Shown: piece by piece, positions 1 to 8,394 of the stretch
Numbering within the stretch: position 1 is the first letter of the stretch
Layout: the number at the start of each line of letters is the position of its first letter
Program-made: the position numbers and the translations under genes
From: Variovorax sp. Sphag1AA
GTDB taxonomy: Bacteria; Pseudomonadota; Gammaproteobacteria; Burkholderiales; Burkholderiaceae_C
Reading direction: 5' to 3'
DNA: 64,000 nt
Assembly: GCF_014192575.1 (NCBI RefSeq)
Contig: NZ_JACHYC010000012.1
Location: 35,925-99,924 of the forward strand
The notes under the pieces: model-generated
Told to the model about the DNA's origin: nothing
What the model saw: only the letters and a program-made list of their open reading frames with translations
Database searches by the model: none

Positions 1-1065
1 ATGGAAGAACTCAAGGCGAAAGCGAAGTCGCAGGGCCTGTGGAACCTGTTCCTGCCCGACAGCGAGCACGGCGCCGGCCTGAACAACCAGGACTACGCAC
101 CGCTGGCCGAATTGATGGGGCGATCGCCGATCGCGCCCGAGGTGTTCAACTGCTCCGCGCCCGACAGCGGCAACATGGAGATCCTGGCCCGCTACGGCAC
201 CGAGGCGCAGAAGGAACGCTGGCTCATGCCACTCCTGGAGGGCCGAATCCGCTCGTGCTTCTCGATGACCGAACCGGCAGTAGCGTCTTCCGATGCCACA
301 AACATCGAAGCCGAGATCCGGCGCGACGGCGATCACTACGTGGTCAACGGTCGCAAGTGGTGGACATCTGGCATCACCGACCCCCGCTGCGAACTCATCA
401 TCTTCATGGGCAAGACGAATGCCGCGAGTGAAGACAAGCACCGCCAGCAGTCGATGCTGCTGATTCCGCGCAACACGCCCGGCGTGCGCGTCGTGCGCAA
501 CCTGGAGGTCTTCGGCTGGGACGATGCGCCGCACGGCCACTCGGAAGTGGTGTACGACAACGTGCGCGTGCCGGTGGAGAACATCCTGCTGGGCGAAGAC
601 CGCGGCTTCGAGATCGCGCAGGGCCGCCTCGGGCCGGGGCGCATCCACCACTGCATGCGGCTGGTGGGTCGCGCCGAACGCTGCCTGGAGCTGATGTGCG
701 CGCGATCGAAGGAGCGCGTCGCTTTCGGCCGCCCGATCGCGAACCAGACCGTGACCATGGAGCGCATCGCGCAGGCGCGCGTGTTGATCGACCAGACGCG
801 CCTTCTCACCCTGCATGCCGCCTGGAAGATGGACACCGTCGGCATCAAGGGTGCGCGCAAGGAGATCGCCATGATCAAGGTCGCCGCGCCCTCCATGGCC
901 TGCCAGGTGATCGACTGGGCCATCCAGGCCCATGGCGCTGCGGGCCTGTCGCAGGACTTCATCCTCGCGCGCTCGTATGCACAGGCGCGCGGCCTGCGCA
1001 TTGCCGACGGCCCCGACGAAGTACATCGCAACCAGATCGCCCGCCTCGAGCTGGCGACCCATTGA
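1..1065 (+). CDS. acyl-CoA dehydrogenase, 5' end cut by window edge
   Basis: Flavin-dependent enzyme expected to oxidise an acyl-CoA to its enoyl-CoA in the cytoplasm. The 354 visible residues begin at the window edge; the family is usually 390-420 residues, so some 40-60 N-terminal residues probably lie outside and the ATG at base 1 is unlikely to be the true start. Visible features are the FAD/substrate segment CFSMTEP (86-92), NGRKWWTSG in the middle beta domain (116-124) and a C-terminal QAHGAAG helix region. The ASSDATNIE-type middle segment resembles the ACAD10/ACAD11 (LvaC-like) branch, whose members elsewhere work with a phosphotransferase such as the one at 6406-7416. It heads the visible part of a five-gene run to 5039. 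Family call firm; branch is inference. Confidence 0.9.
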   Translation: MEELKAKAKSQGLWNLFLPDSEHGAGLNNQDYAPLAELMGRSPIAPEVFNCSAPDSGNMEILARYGTEAQKERWLMPLLEGRIRSCFSMTEPAVASSDATNIEAEIRRDGDHYVVNGRKWWTSGITDPRCELIIFMGKTNAASEDKHRQQSMLLIPRNTPGVRVVRNLEVFGWDDAPHGHSEVVYDNVRVPVENILLGEDRGFEIAQGRLGPGRIHHCMRLVGRAERCLELMCARSKERVAFGRPIANQTVTMERIAQARVLIDQTRLLTLHAAWKMDTVGIKGARKEIAMIKVAAPSMACQVIDWAIQAHGAAGLSQDFILARSYAQARGLRIADGPDEVHRNQIARLELATH

Positions 1066-1078
1066 AAGGATTCCCCTC

Positions 1079-2128
1079 ATGTACATGCCGCCCGATACCC
1101 GACTCAAGCTGGACCCCCGCGACGAATACACGCACCCGCCCGAAGCGGTGGGCAACTACAACGAGAGCATGTATTTCAATGCCTTCGATTCCGCGCGCCG
1201 CATCGGCGCATGGGTTCGCGTGGGCAACCGGCCCAACGAAGGCCATGCGGAGATGACCTGCTGCGTCTACCTGCCCGACGGCCGGGTGGGCTTCATGTTC
1301 GCCCGCCCCAGCATCACCGGCAACGAACGGATGTCGGCCGCGGGCATGACCTTCGAGGTGATCGAGCCCTTCAAGCGGCATCGCGTGACCTACGAGGGCG
1401 ACCTGCTGGTGATGGACGATCCGCTCGCCATGGCGGACCCCAGCACGGCGTTCAAGCGCTATCCGAAGCGGCCCGCGTCGATCGCACTGGACTTCGAAGG
1501 CGTCTCGCCCATGCACGGCGGCGAGATCGTCGACATGCAGGGGCGTCCGATCGAACTCGACCCCGAGCACGCGGTGTATCGCGGACACACCGAGCAGAAC
1601 ATGGCGGTGAACGGGCACATCACCGTGGACGGCGTGAAGCACGATCTCGTCGGCGGGACCGGCTATCGCGACAAGTCCTGGGGCCCTCGGCACTGGCACA
1701 GCTTCTTTTGGTACAAGTGGCTGCCCGTCACCTTCTCGCGCGATTTCGGCATCCTGCTGTCGATCAAGGGGCGTCCCGAGGGTGGCCCGAACCGCATCAG
1801 CGGCAACGTGCTTCGCGATGGGGTCTACGAACCCGTGATCGACGGCCGCATCGAGACCGAGTACGACGAGGCGTGGATTCCGAAGGGCCTGACCGCGTGG
1901 GTAACGACCGAGCGCAAGACCTATGTGATGAAGGGCCGCATCGTGACCACCGTGCCGTTGCGGCACCGGAAGGTCGGAGCCCGCGACTTCAAGACCTACA
2001 CGCGGATCACGGAGAGCATGTCGGAGTACACCTGTGAAGGCCACACCGTTCTGGGCATGACGGAGTACTGCGACCTGATGAACGACGGCGTGCCGATTTC
2101 GGAGCGGCAAGCGGACGCCGTGCAATGA
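1079..2128 (+). CDS. DUF7064/DUF7065-like protein, lipocalin/CrtC-like fold suspected
   Basis: 349-residue protein of uncertain function. The ATG at 1079 is chosen because AAAGGA lies 8 bases upstream and follows directly on the previous stop; the open frame extends further upstream only inside the dehydrogenase gene. Conserved-looking features are NYNESMYFNAFD near the N terminus, HTEQNMAVNG in the middle and YRDKSWGPRHWHSFFWYKW around residues 198-216, a pattern I associate with DUF7064/DUF7065 proteins and distantly with hydroxyneurosporene synthase/AttH-type lipocalin folds. No signal peptide or membrane segment. It overlaps the next gene by ATGA, so it is translationally coupled to a CoA transferase. 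Family assignment is from memory of motifs and only moderately secure. Confidence 0.6.
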   Translation: MYMPPDTRLKLDPRDEYTHPPEAVGNYNESMYFNAFDSARRIGAWVRVGNRPNEGHAEMTCCVYLPDGRVGFMFARPSITGNERMSAAGMTFEVIEPFKRHRVTYEGDLLVMDDPLAMADPSTAFKRYPKRPASIALDFEGVSPMHGGEIVDMQGRPIELDPEHAVYRGHTEQNMAVNGHITVDGVKHDLVGGTGYRDKSWGPRHWHSFFWYKWLPVTFSRDFGILLSIKGRPEGGPNRISGNVLRDGVYEPVIDGRIETEYDEAWIPKGLTAWVTTERKTYVMKGRIVTTVPLRHRKVGARDFKTYTRITESMSEYTCEGHTVLGMTEYCDLMNDGVPISERQADAVQ

Positions 2129-3327
2129 GCGTCTTCAGCGGCCTCAGGGTCCTCGACGTCGCAAGCTTCATCGCCGGCCCAGCGGCGGCGACGATCCTTG
2201 CCGACTTCGGCGCCGATGTGATCAAGGTCGAAGTGCCCGAGGGCGATGGTTTCCGCAAGACCGTCCTCAATCCGAACCTCGCGTACTCCGAGCACAACTA
2301 TCTCTGGATGCAGGGCGCGCGCAGCCGGAGAGCCATCGCGCTGGACCTCAAGAAGCCCGAAGGCCAGGCGGTGCTGCATCGGCTCGTGCGCGAGGCCGAT
2401 GTGCTCATCACCAACTACCCGCTGCCGGTGCGTGCCCGCCTTGGGTTGGCGTGGGAGACGATTCGCGAGCTCAATCCGCGCCTTGTGTATGCATCGCTGA
2501 CGGGCTACGGCGAGACCGGCCCTGAAGCCGGCAAGCCGGGCTTCGATGCCACCACCTACTGGGCTCGCAGCGGGCTGGCCGATCTCACGCGGCCCGACCC
2601 CGAAGGCCCGCCCGCGAATCCGGCCAACGGTCTGGGCGACCAGCCCACTGCAGTCACGCTGTTCTCGGCGATCGTCACTGGCCTGTACGCGCGCGAGCGC
2701 ACGGGCAAGGGTGGCATGGTGAGCACCTCGCTGTTGGCCAACGGCGCATGGGCGAATGCGATGGCGATTCAGGGCATGCTGGTCGGCGGACAGCTGGTGT
2801 ATCGGCAGCCACGCAGCCAGCCGCGCAATGCGCTCACCAACTTCTATCGCTGCCGCGATGGCCGATGGTTCATCCTGAGCCTTGTGACGGAAGAGCGCGA
2901 CTGGGAGGCCTTTCTGCGCGCGATCGAACGTCCCGCGCTTGCTCAGGACCCGCGCTTCGCCGCCACGCCGGCGCGACGCGAGAACGCACCGACGCTCGCT
3001 GCGCTGCTGGACGAGGTTTTCCAGGAGCGCGACAGCGCGGAGTGGACCTCGCGCTTCGGCGACGAAGGGCTCACGGTCGGCGTGGTCGCACGCAGTGGCG
3101 ATGTGCTGGGCGACGAGCAGATGCGCATCTGCGGCGCACTGGTGCCGGGCGAAGGCATTCCGGGCACCGGTCTGACGGTCAGCAGTCCGTTTCAGGTCGA
3201 CGGCGCAGACAAGACCTATCCGCGACACGCGCCCGGCATCGGCGAGCACACCGACGAGGTGCTGCGTGAAGCCGGCTACGGGGAGGACGAGATCGCGCGC
3301 CTGCGCTCGGGCGGAGCGGTGAAATGA
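2125..3327 (+). CDS. CaiB/BaiF family CoA transferase
   Basis: 400-residue family III CoA transferase, expected to move CoA between carboxylic acids. The N terminus has the hallmark GLRVLDVASFIAGP with ADFGADVIKVE following. The Asp in GLGDQPTA (about residue 170) is at the position of the catalytic aspartate that forms the acyl anhydride in Frc/CaiB, followed by ERTGKGG. Length matches single-domain members. Start and stop both overlap neighbours by ATGA, placing it firmly in the operon between the DUF7064-like gene and the enoyl-CoA hydratase. Substrate unknown. Confidence 0.93.
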   Translation: MSVFSGLRVLDVASFIAGPAAATILADFGADVIKVEVPEGDGFRKTVLNPNLAYSEHNYLWMQGARSRRAIALDLKKPEGQAVLHRLVREADVLITNYPLPVRARLGLAWETIRELNPRLVYASLTGYGETGPEAGKPGFDATTYWARSGLADLTRPDPEGPPANPANGLGDQPTAVTLFSAIVTGLYARERTGKGGMVSTSLLANGAWANAMAIQGMLVGGQLVYRQPRSQPRNALTNFYRCRDGRWFILSLVTEERDWEAFLRAIERPALAQDPRFAATPARRENAPTLAALLDEVFQERDSAEWTSRFGDEGLTVGVVARSGDVLGDEQMRICGALVPGEGIPGTGLTVSSPFQVDGADKTYPRHAPGIGEHTDEVLREAGYGEDEIARLRSGGAVK

Positions 3328-4097
3328 GCGTGGTGCTGCGCGAGGACCACGACGGTGTCGCGCTCATCACGATCAACAGGCCACAGGCGCGCAATGCGAT
3401 CAATGCCGAGGCTGCGCTCGCGCTCGCCGGCATCGTGGCCGATGTCGAGCGCGATCCTGCTGTGCAGGTTGCGATCCTGACCGGTGCCGGCGACAAGGCC
3501 TTTTGCGCCGGTGCCGATCTCAAGGAACTGGCGAGCGGCTCCGCGCCCGGCGGACGCTCCACATCCGAAGGCGGCTTCGCCGGCTTCGTGCACGCCCCGC
3601 GCGAGAAGTTGTGGATCGCAGCAGTGAACGGTGCGGCAGTCGCAGGCGGTTTCGAGCTCATGCTGGCTTGCGACTTCACGATCGCATCGGTCAATGCAGT
3701 ATTCGCCTTGCCGGAAGTGAAGCGCGGACTGGCTGCGACCGCGGGTGGTGTGTGGCGACTGCCGCGCAACATTGCGCGCGGCGTGGCGCTGGAGATGATC
3801 GCCACCGGTGAGCCGATCGATGCCGCCGAGGCACTGCGTCTCGGCCTCGTCAACCGTGTGACGGCGCCTGAACACCTGATCCCCGAAGCGATGCGTGTGG
3901 CTGCCCTGGCGGCGGCCAATGCACCGCTGGCCCTGCGCGCCAGCCTCGCGCTCGCGCGCCGAGCCTTCGACCTGAACGATGCCGTGTTGCGCGCCGAAGC
4001 CGATGCGACGGGTCGCCGCGTCATGGCGAGCGCCGACGCGCGCGAAGGCCCGCGTGCGTTCGCCGAGCACCGACCACCGCGCTGGACTGGCGCATGA
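3324..4097 (+). CDS. enoyl-CoA hydratase/isomerase family protein
   Basis: 257-residue crotonase-fold enzyme. The oxyanion-hole segment KAFCAGADLKEL is present, and both glutamates used for hydration in rat crotonase (E144, E164) have counterparts: Glu in AGGFELML and, exactly 20 residues later, Glu in FALPEVKRG. It is therefore expected to be a competent hydratase, in contrast to the paralogue at 9407-10285. Starts inside the stop codon of the CoA transferase (ATGA) and is followed 12 bases later by the SMP-30 gene. Likely hydrates the enoyl-CoA made by the dehydrogenase at the head of this operon. Confidence 0.92.
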   Translation: MSVVLREDHDGVALITINRPQARNAINAEAALALAGIVADVERDPAVQVAILTGAGDKAFCAGADLKELASGSAPGGRSTSEGGFAGFVHAPREKLWIAAVNGAAVAGGFELMLACDFTIASVNAVFALPEVKRGLAATAGGVWRLPRNIARGVALEMIATGEPIDAAEALRLGLVNRVTAPEHLIPEAMRVAALAAANAPLALRASLALARRAFDLNDAVLRAEADATGRRVMASADAREGPRAFAEHRPPRWTGA

Positions 4098-4109
4098 AGG
4101 AGCAAGAAC

Positions 4110-5039
4110 ATGGATGAAGACTTGAAGATCCTGGCCACCGGCCTGCAGTTTCCCGAGGGACCGGTGGTCCTTGACGACGGCTCCGTGCTGTTCGTGGAGA
4201 TCGCGGCTGGGCGCTTGAGTTGCCTGCGTCCAGATGGACGCGTGGAGATTGTGGCCAAGCCCGGCGGAGGCCCCAACGGCGCGGCGATCGGGCCGGACGG
4301 CGCCTGCTATGTCTGCAACAACGGTGGCATGCAGTGGCACACCGATCCGAGTGGCGGGCTCTATCCTCATGGCCGGGCAGCGGACTACGACGGCGGACGC
4401 ATCGAGCGCATCGACCTCGCGAGCGGCCGCGTCGAGCGCCTGTACGACCGCACCAGCAACGGGCCGCTGCAAAGTCCCAACGACATCGTGTTCGACGCGC
4501 ACGGCGGCTTCTGGTTTACCGATCTCGGGTCGATGGGACACGATGCGCTGCATCGCGGCCGCATCTGCTATGCGCGGGCCGATGGTTCGTCGATCCGCGA
4601 GGTGGTGTTCCCGATGCTCACGCCCAACGGCATCGGCCTGTCGCCGGACGGCCGATGGTTGTACGTGGCCGAGACCGTCACCGCACGCGTATGGCGCTTC
4701 GCCGTCAGTGGGCCGGGCGAACTGGCGCTGCACGGCTGGCCGGCACTGACGCCCGGCGACATGCTGTTCGCCTCGCCCATCTATTGCATGTTCGATTCGC
4801 TCGCGGTCGAGGCTGGGGGCAATGTCTGCGTCGCGACCATCGGCGCGCCAGGCATCGCGGGCATCACGGTGATCGACCCGAACGGCGCGCTGGTCGAGCG
4901 GGTGCCGATGCCGGACCGCTCCACCACCAACATCTGCTTCGGCGGCGCCGACGGGCGCGACGCGTACATCACGCTGTCGCGCTCGGGGCGCCTCGCGGGC
5001 ACGCGCTGGGCCCGCGAGGGTCTTCTCACTCCATCGTGA
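4110..5039 (+). CDS. SMP-30/gluconolactonase/LRE family protein
   Basis: 309-residue six-bladed beta-propeller hydrolase of the SMP-30/gluconolactonase family, usually metal-dependent lactonases. Diagnostic segments are LQFPEGPVV with the metal-binding Glu near the N terminus, GGPNGAAIGPDG, LQSPNDIVFD with the ligand Asn, and TPNGIGLSPDGRWLYVAET with the ligand region towards the C terminus. No signal peptide, so cytoplasmic. A strong AAGGAG stands 8 bases before the ATG. Last gene of the + strand run; its final 14 bases overlap the end of the convergent Bug gene. Opening of a lactone intermediate is plausible but inferred. Confidence 0.9.
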   Translation: MDEDLKILATGLQFPEGPVVLDDGSVLFVEIAAGRLSCLRPDGRVEIVAKPGGGPNGAAIGPDGACYVCNNGGMQWHTDPSGGLYPHGRAADYDGGRIERIDLASGRVERLYDRTSNGPLQSPNDIVFDAHGGFWFTDLGSMGHDALHRGRICYARADGSSIREVVFPMLTPNGIGLSPDGRWLYVAETVTARVWRFAVSGPGELALHGWPALTPGDMLFASPIYCMFDSLAVEAGGNVCVATIGAPGIAGITVIDPNGALVERVPMPDRSTTNICFGGADGRDAYITLSRSGRLAGTRWAREGLLTPS

Positions 5040-6009
5040 TGCCGGTCGCCTTGATGGCGTCGGTCCAGCGGGTCGTCTCTTCCTGCACGAAGCGCCGGGC
5101 CGCGTCGGAGGTACCGCCCTCGGGCTGGAAGCCGTAGGCGAAGATGCGCGCCGATATCTCGGGCGTCTGGACGATGCGCGTGATCTCGGACGACAGCCGG
5201 TCCACGATCGGCTTGGGTGTGCCCGAGGGGACCGCCATCACCGACCAGCCCGAAAGGCTCACCGCGGGATAGCCCAGCTCACCGAAAGTGGGCACGTCCG
5301 GAAAGTCCTTCAGCCGGTTGGGCAGCGCGACGGCCAGCAGCTTCATCTGCCCCGCCTGGGCTTGGGCAGCGAGCGTGCCCGCTGCGCCGATCACGACGGC
5401 GATCTGCCCACCCAATGCGGCCTGCACGGCCGGCGCCTCGCCCTTGAAGGGCACGTGGACCATGTTGATACCGGCCTGCTGCGCGAACATGCTGCCCAGG
5501 ATGTTGGCCGAACTGCCTGGGCCGCTGGTGCCGTAGTCGACGCCTTCCTTGCGGTTGCGTGCCCATGCGATGAAATCGCGCAGGTTGGTGGCGGGCACAT
5601 GCTTGGCGACGGCAAAGCTGTTGGGCAGCATCGCCACCAGCGACACCGGCGTGAGCTCCTGCAGCGTGTATCCGGGCGACTTCACCATCAGGCTGGTGAG
5701 GATGAGGCTGCTCAGCGTCAGCACCATCGTGTTGCCGTCCGGCGGTGCCTTCGCGACCACGCCATAGGCGATGGCGCCATTGGCGCCGGCGCGGTTGTCC
5801 ACCACCACCGGCTGTCCGAGCGAAGCTGCGAGGCGCTCGGCGATCAGGCGAGCGGTGCCGTCCAGTGCGCCACCCGGCGGCGTCGGGATGACGATACGAA
5901 GCGGCCTGTCGGGCCAGCGGGCGCTGTCCTGCGCACCGGCAGCGCCGGCGAATGCGAACGAGGCGGCGGCCAGGGCGCAAAGGGCCCGGCGTCGGGTGGT
6001 GTTGAGCAT
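5026..6009 (-). CDS. Bug/TctC-type tripartite tricarboxylate receptor protein
   Basis: 327-residue periplasmic solute-binding protein of the Bug family, which bind small carboxylates and related ligands either for TctAB permeases or for sensing. A Sec-type signal peptide ends near AAGAQ (residues 1-26), followed by the family signature WPDRPLRIVIPTPPGG and later VVVDNRAGANG. Last gene of the nine-gene operon that starts at 14144, and convergent with the SMP-30 gene (14-base overlap). No TctA or TctB gene is present anywhere in the window. Confidence 0.93.
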   Translation of the reverse strand: MLNTTRRRALCALAAASFAFAGAAGAQDSARWPDRPLRIVIPTPPGGALDGTARLIAERLAASLGQPVVVDNRAGANGAIAYGVVAKAPPDGNTMVLTLSSLILTSLMVKSPGYTLQELTPVSLVAMLPNSFAVAKHVPATNLRDFIAWARNRKEGVDYGTSGPGSSANILGSMFAQQAGINMVHVPFKGEAPAVQAALGGQIAVVIGAAGTLAAQAQAGQMKLLAVALPNRLKDFPDVPTFGELGYPAVSLSGWSVMAVPSGTPKPIVDRLSSEITRIVQTPEISARIFAYGFQPEGGTSDAARRFVQEETTRWTDAIKATGITME

Positions 6010-6027
6010 GCTTTGTCTCCTTGTTGT

Positions 6028-6393
6028 TCAGGCGCGTTCGGTGGTCCAGGCGGGGCTGTCGATGGCCAGTGCTTCGCGCAGGCTTTCGCGGAGGTGACGG
6101 ATCAGCGCCTCGTCAGCGAGGTCTGCTGCGCCGGACTCGATGCGCTGCGCCAGCGCCGTGCGCAGCGCCGGCAGGTCCTCGTCATCCGTGTCGAGCAGCG
6201 CCTGCAGCCGTGCGTGCTCGGCGGCATCGGCCGCATCGCCCAGTGCGAGTTCGCGCGTCAGCAGTCGCAGCACGTTCACGATGACGCGCGTGCGAAAGCG
6301 CGGGAATCCGGCGAGCGCGGGAAGTACATCGCGTTCGAGGTCGTCGGCTGCGGCCTGCAGCAACGTCGAGGCGGGTGGGACGAAGGCGGGCAT
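6028..6393 (-). CDS. DUF6285 protein, LvaB-like partner of the adjacent kinase
   Basis: 121-residue, mostly helical acidic protein with no signal peptide or membrane segment. It resembles the small DUF6285 proteins that occur directly next to aminoglycoside-phosphotransferase-like genes. In Pseudomonas putida such a small protein (LvaB) is needed together with the kinase LvaA for phosphorylation of 4-hydroxyacyl-CoA during levulinate catabolism. Here it lies 12 bases downstream of the phosphotransferase and has a GAGGAG ribosome-binding site. Assignment as an LvaB counterpart rests on size, context and recalled motifs. Confidence 0.7.
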   Translation of the reverse strand: MPAFVPPASTLLQAAADDLERDVLPALAGFPRFRTRVIVNVLRLLTRELALGDAADAAEHARLQALLDTDDEDLPALRTALAQRIESGAADLADEALIRHLRESLREALAIDSPAWTTERA

Positions 6394-6405
6394 GGGTCGT
6401 TCTCC

Positions 6406-7416
6406 TCAGTCCTTGGCGGTTGCGAGCGTCATGAAGTCCCACAAAGGCTCTTCCAGGCGGCGTCCGATGGCGGCGAGTTCGCTGCTCGCGGGCTTTCCGT
6501 CCGCACCGCGCGCGAGGCCACGCCGCACGCATGAGATCGCCCACTTGAGGTTGGACATCGCTTCCCAGAAGCGCACGCGCCGTGGATCGACCGAGATGCC
6601 CGAAGCGCGCTCGTAGGCCGTGTACAGGTCCTCGCGCGAACCGAAGCCACCGACTTCGCCCTTGCCGCCGAAGCGCCAGCTGCGCATGCACAGCACGCCG
6701 AGATCGTGCATCGGATCGCCGATGCGTGCGATTTCCCAGTCGAGCACGCAGCGCACGCCTTCGGCCGGATCGACGATCAGGTTGCCGGTGCGGAAGTCGG
6801 CGTGCACCACGCGGGCCTGATCGTCCGGTGGGAGGCGCTCGCCGATCCAGCGCACCGCATATGAGAGCGCGGGATGCACGAAGGCATGCTCCTTGAGCAA
6901 GCCGGCGTAGATCGCAAGCTCGTCAGCCGGGCTCAACCGTGCGAGGAAGGGGAGCCCGTCCACCGGCATGCGGTGGATGGCAGCGAGGATCTCGCCGCAC
7001 TGTGCAGCGAGGCGCGGACGCACGGCGTCGAAAGCGGCATCGGCCACGATGCGCTTGCCGAGTGCCTCGCCGTCGATGCGTTCGGTGATGTAGCCGCCGC
7101 CGAGTCCGTCCGCGGGCGCAAGCACATGCACGACGCGCGGCGCTGCCACGCCTGCTTCGCGCGCGACGATCATCAACGCGGCGTCTTCGTCGCCCGAGAG
7201 TTTGGGCGGTCGGCGGGTGGAGGTTTCCGCATCCTGCATACGCGGGGGCGTCTGCTGAAGGATGAACGGATGACGGCCTTCGTCGTCGAGCCAGTCGAAG
7301 GACCATGTCGTCTTGGTCGCACCACCGGTGAGCCGCGCCAGCGACTGCACTTCGCCGCGGCGGCCGTTGCGCGCGAGTACCGCCGTGAGAGCGCCGCGCG
7401 TCTGTTCGTCGTTCAT
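6406..7416 (-). CDS. phosphotransferase family protein (APH-like, LvaA/ACAD10-type)
   Basis: 336-residue kinase of the aminoglycoside-phosphotransferase fold. The Brenner motif is visible as VVHADFRTGNLIVD (catalytic Asp, Asn), and CVLDWEIARIGDP supplies the metal-binding Asp; ATKTTWSF-type N-lobe sequence precedes. The start at 7416 overlaps the previous stop as ATGA; the longer frame upstream would only run into the nitronate monooxygenase gene. In an acyl-CoA operon this type phosphorylates the hydroxyl of a hydroxyacyl-CoA (LvaA, or the APH domain of ACAD10/11) rather than an antibiotic. Followed by its probable partner DUF6285. Confidence 0.88.
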   Translation of the reverse strand: MNDEQTRGALTAVLARNGRRGEVQSLARLTGGATKTTWSFDWLDDEGRHPFILQQTPPRMQDAETSTRRPPKLSGDEDAALMIVAREAGVAAPRVVHVLAPADGLGGGYITERIDGEALGKRIVADAAFDAVRPRLAAQCGEILAAIHRMPVDGLPFLARLSPADELAIYAGLLKEHAFVHPALSYAVRWIGERLPPDDQARVVHADFRTGNLIVDPAEGVRCVLDWEIARIGDPMHDLGVLCMRSWRFGGKGEVGGFGSREDLYTAYERASGISVDPRRVRFWEAMSNLKWAISCVRRGLARGADGKPASSELAAIGRRLEEPLWDFMTLATAKD

Positions 7417-8387
7417 GCCGCTGCCAGAGCCGCTGCGGCAGCGAGCCGCGCGCGGCACTGCGCAACCATGCGTTCGATCAACTCGCCGCACGAAGGAATG
7501 TCGTCGATCAATCCCGCCACCATGCCGGCCCAGATCACGCCATTGGTGGTGTCGCCACTCTCCAGCGCTGCACGCCCGCGCTGCCCGTTGACCAGCGGCC
7601 GCAGCACTTCGAAGGCCGCGCCGCCCGGGCGATGCTCCAGCTCGAGCACTTCCTCGGAGACAGGATTGAGCAGCACGCGCGAGCTGTTGCGCAGCGTGCG
7701 CATGATCAGCCGCGTCTCGTTCTCGCGCGCCTTGACCAGTGCCTGCTTGACGTTGTCATGCACCGGTGCCTCGCGCGTGGCCACGAAGCGGGTGCCCATG
7801 TTCACGCCCTCCGCGCCGAGCGACAGGGCCGCTGCCATGCCGCGCCCATCGGCGATGCCGCCGGAGGCGATCACCGGAACGTTGAGCGCCGACACCGCGG
7901 CCGGAATCAGCACGAGGCCGGGTACGTCCTCTTCGCCCGGATGGCCCGCGCATTCGAAGCCGTCGATGCTCACGATGTGCACGCCGCGCTTCTCGGCTGC
8001 CAGCGCGTGGCGCACCGAGGTGCACTTGTGCACGATCACGATGCCAGCGGCACGCAGCCGATCGAACACCGCTGCGGGCACGTTGCCGGCCGTCTCCACG
8101 ATGCGGATGCCGCCTTCCACGATCACGTCGAAGATGCGCTCGTAGGGCGGCGGATTCACGGTCGGCAGCATGGTGACGTTCACGCCGAAGGGCCTGTCGG
8201 TCATCGCGCGGCAGCGCTCGATCTCGCGGGCGAGGTCCTCGGGCGTGGGCTGGGTCAGCGCGCCGAGCGTGCCGAGCCCGCCAGCGTTGGATACAGCGGC
8301 GGCCATCTCGGCACGGCCGACCCATTGCATGCCGCCCTGGATGATCGGATAGCGGATGCCCAGCAGTTCGGTGATGCGGTTCTTCAT
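7413..8387 (-). CDS. nitronate monooxygenase family, FMN-dependent
   Basis: 324-residue TIM-barrel flavoprotein of the nitronate monooxygenase/2-nitropropane dioxygenase family, related also to FabK. FMN-binding signatures are YPIIQGGMQWVG (residues 12-23) with AGGLGTLGALT, the central GFECAGHPGEED with the active-site His, and VIASGGIADGRGMAAAL near residue 180. Many family members are generic flavin oxidases or enoyl reductases, so the nitronate activity is not assured. Translationally coupled to the kinase downstream and 7 bases after the Bug gene upstream. Confidence 0.9.
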   Translation of the reverse strand: MKNRITELLGIRYPIIQGGMQWVGRAEMAAAVSNAGGLGTLGALTQPTPEDLAREIERCRAMTDRPFGVNVTMLPTVNPPPYERIFDVIVEGGIRIVETAGNVPAAVFDRLRAAGIVIVHKCTSVRHALAAEKRGVHIVSIDGFECAGHPGEEDVPGLVLIPAAVSALNVPVIASGGIADGRGMAAALSLGAEGVNMGTRFVATREAPVHDNVKQALVKARENETRLIMRTLRNSSRVLLNPVSEEVLELEHRPGGAAFEVLRPLVNGQRGRAALESGDTTNGVIWAGMVAGLIDDIPSCGELIERMVAQCRARLAAAAALAAA

Positions 8388-8394
8388 GTTTTCT

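Noticed and set aside
959..2125. 388-codon open frame antisense to the DUF7064-like gene
   Set aside because: Composition is the Arg/His/Ala-rich pattern of a high-GC shadow frame, it has no recognisable motif, and the opposite strand holds a well-packed operon gene.
3276..4733. 485-codon antisense open frame across the hydratase and SMP-30 genes
   Set aside because: It spans two clearly functional genes with intact catalytic motifs and has no ribosome site or domain.
5026..5039. Identical 14-base tail overlaps at 5026, 18413 and 57731 between Bug genes and convergent neighbours as a possible regulatory element
   Set aside because: The overlapping sequences are not the same and the coincidence is explained by compact convergent gene ends.
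6406..7416. Aminoglycoside resistance gene
   Set aside because: The fold matches, but the operon context and DUF6285 partner point to acyl-CoA metabolism.
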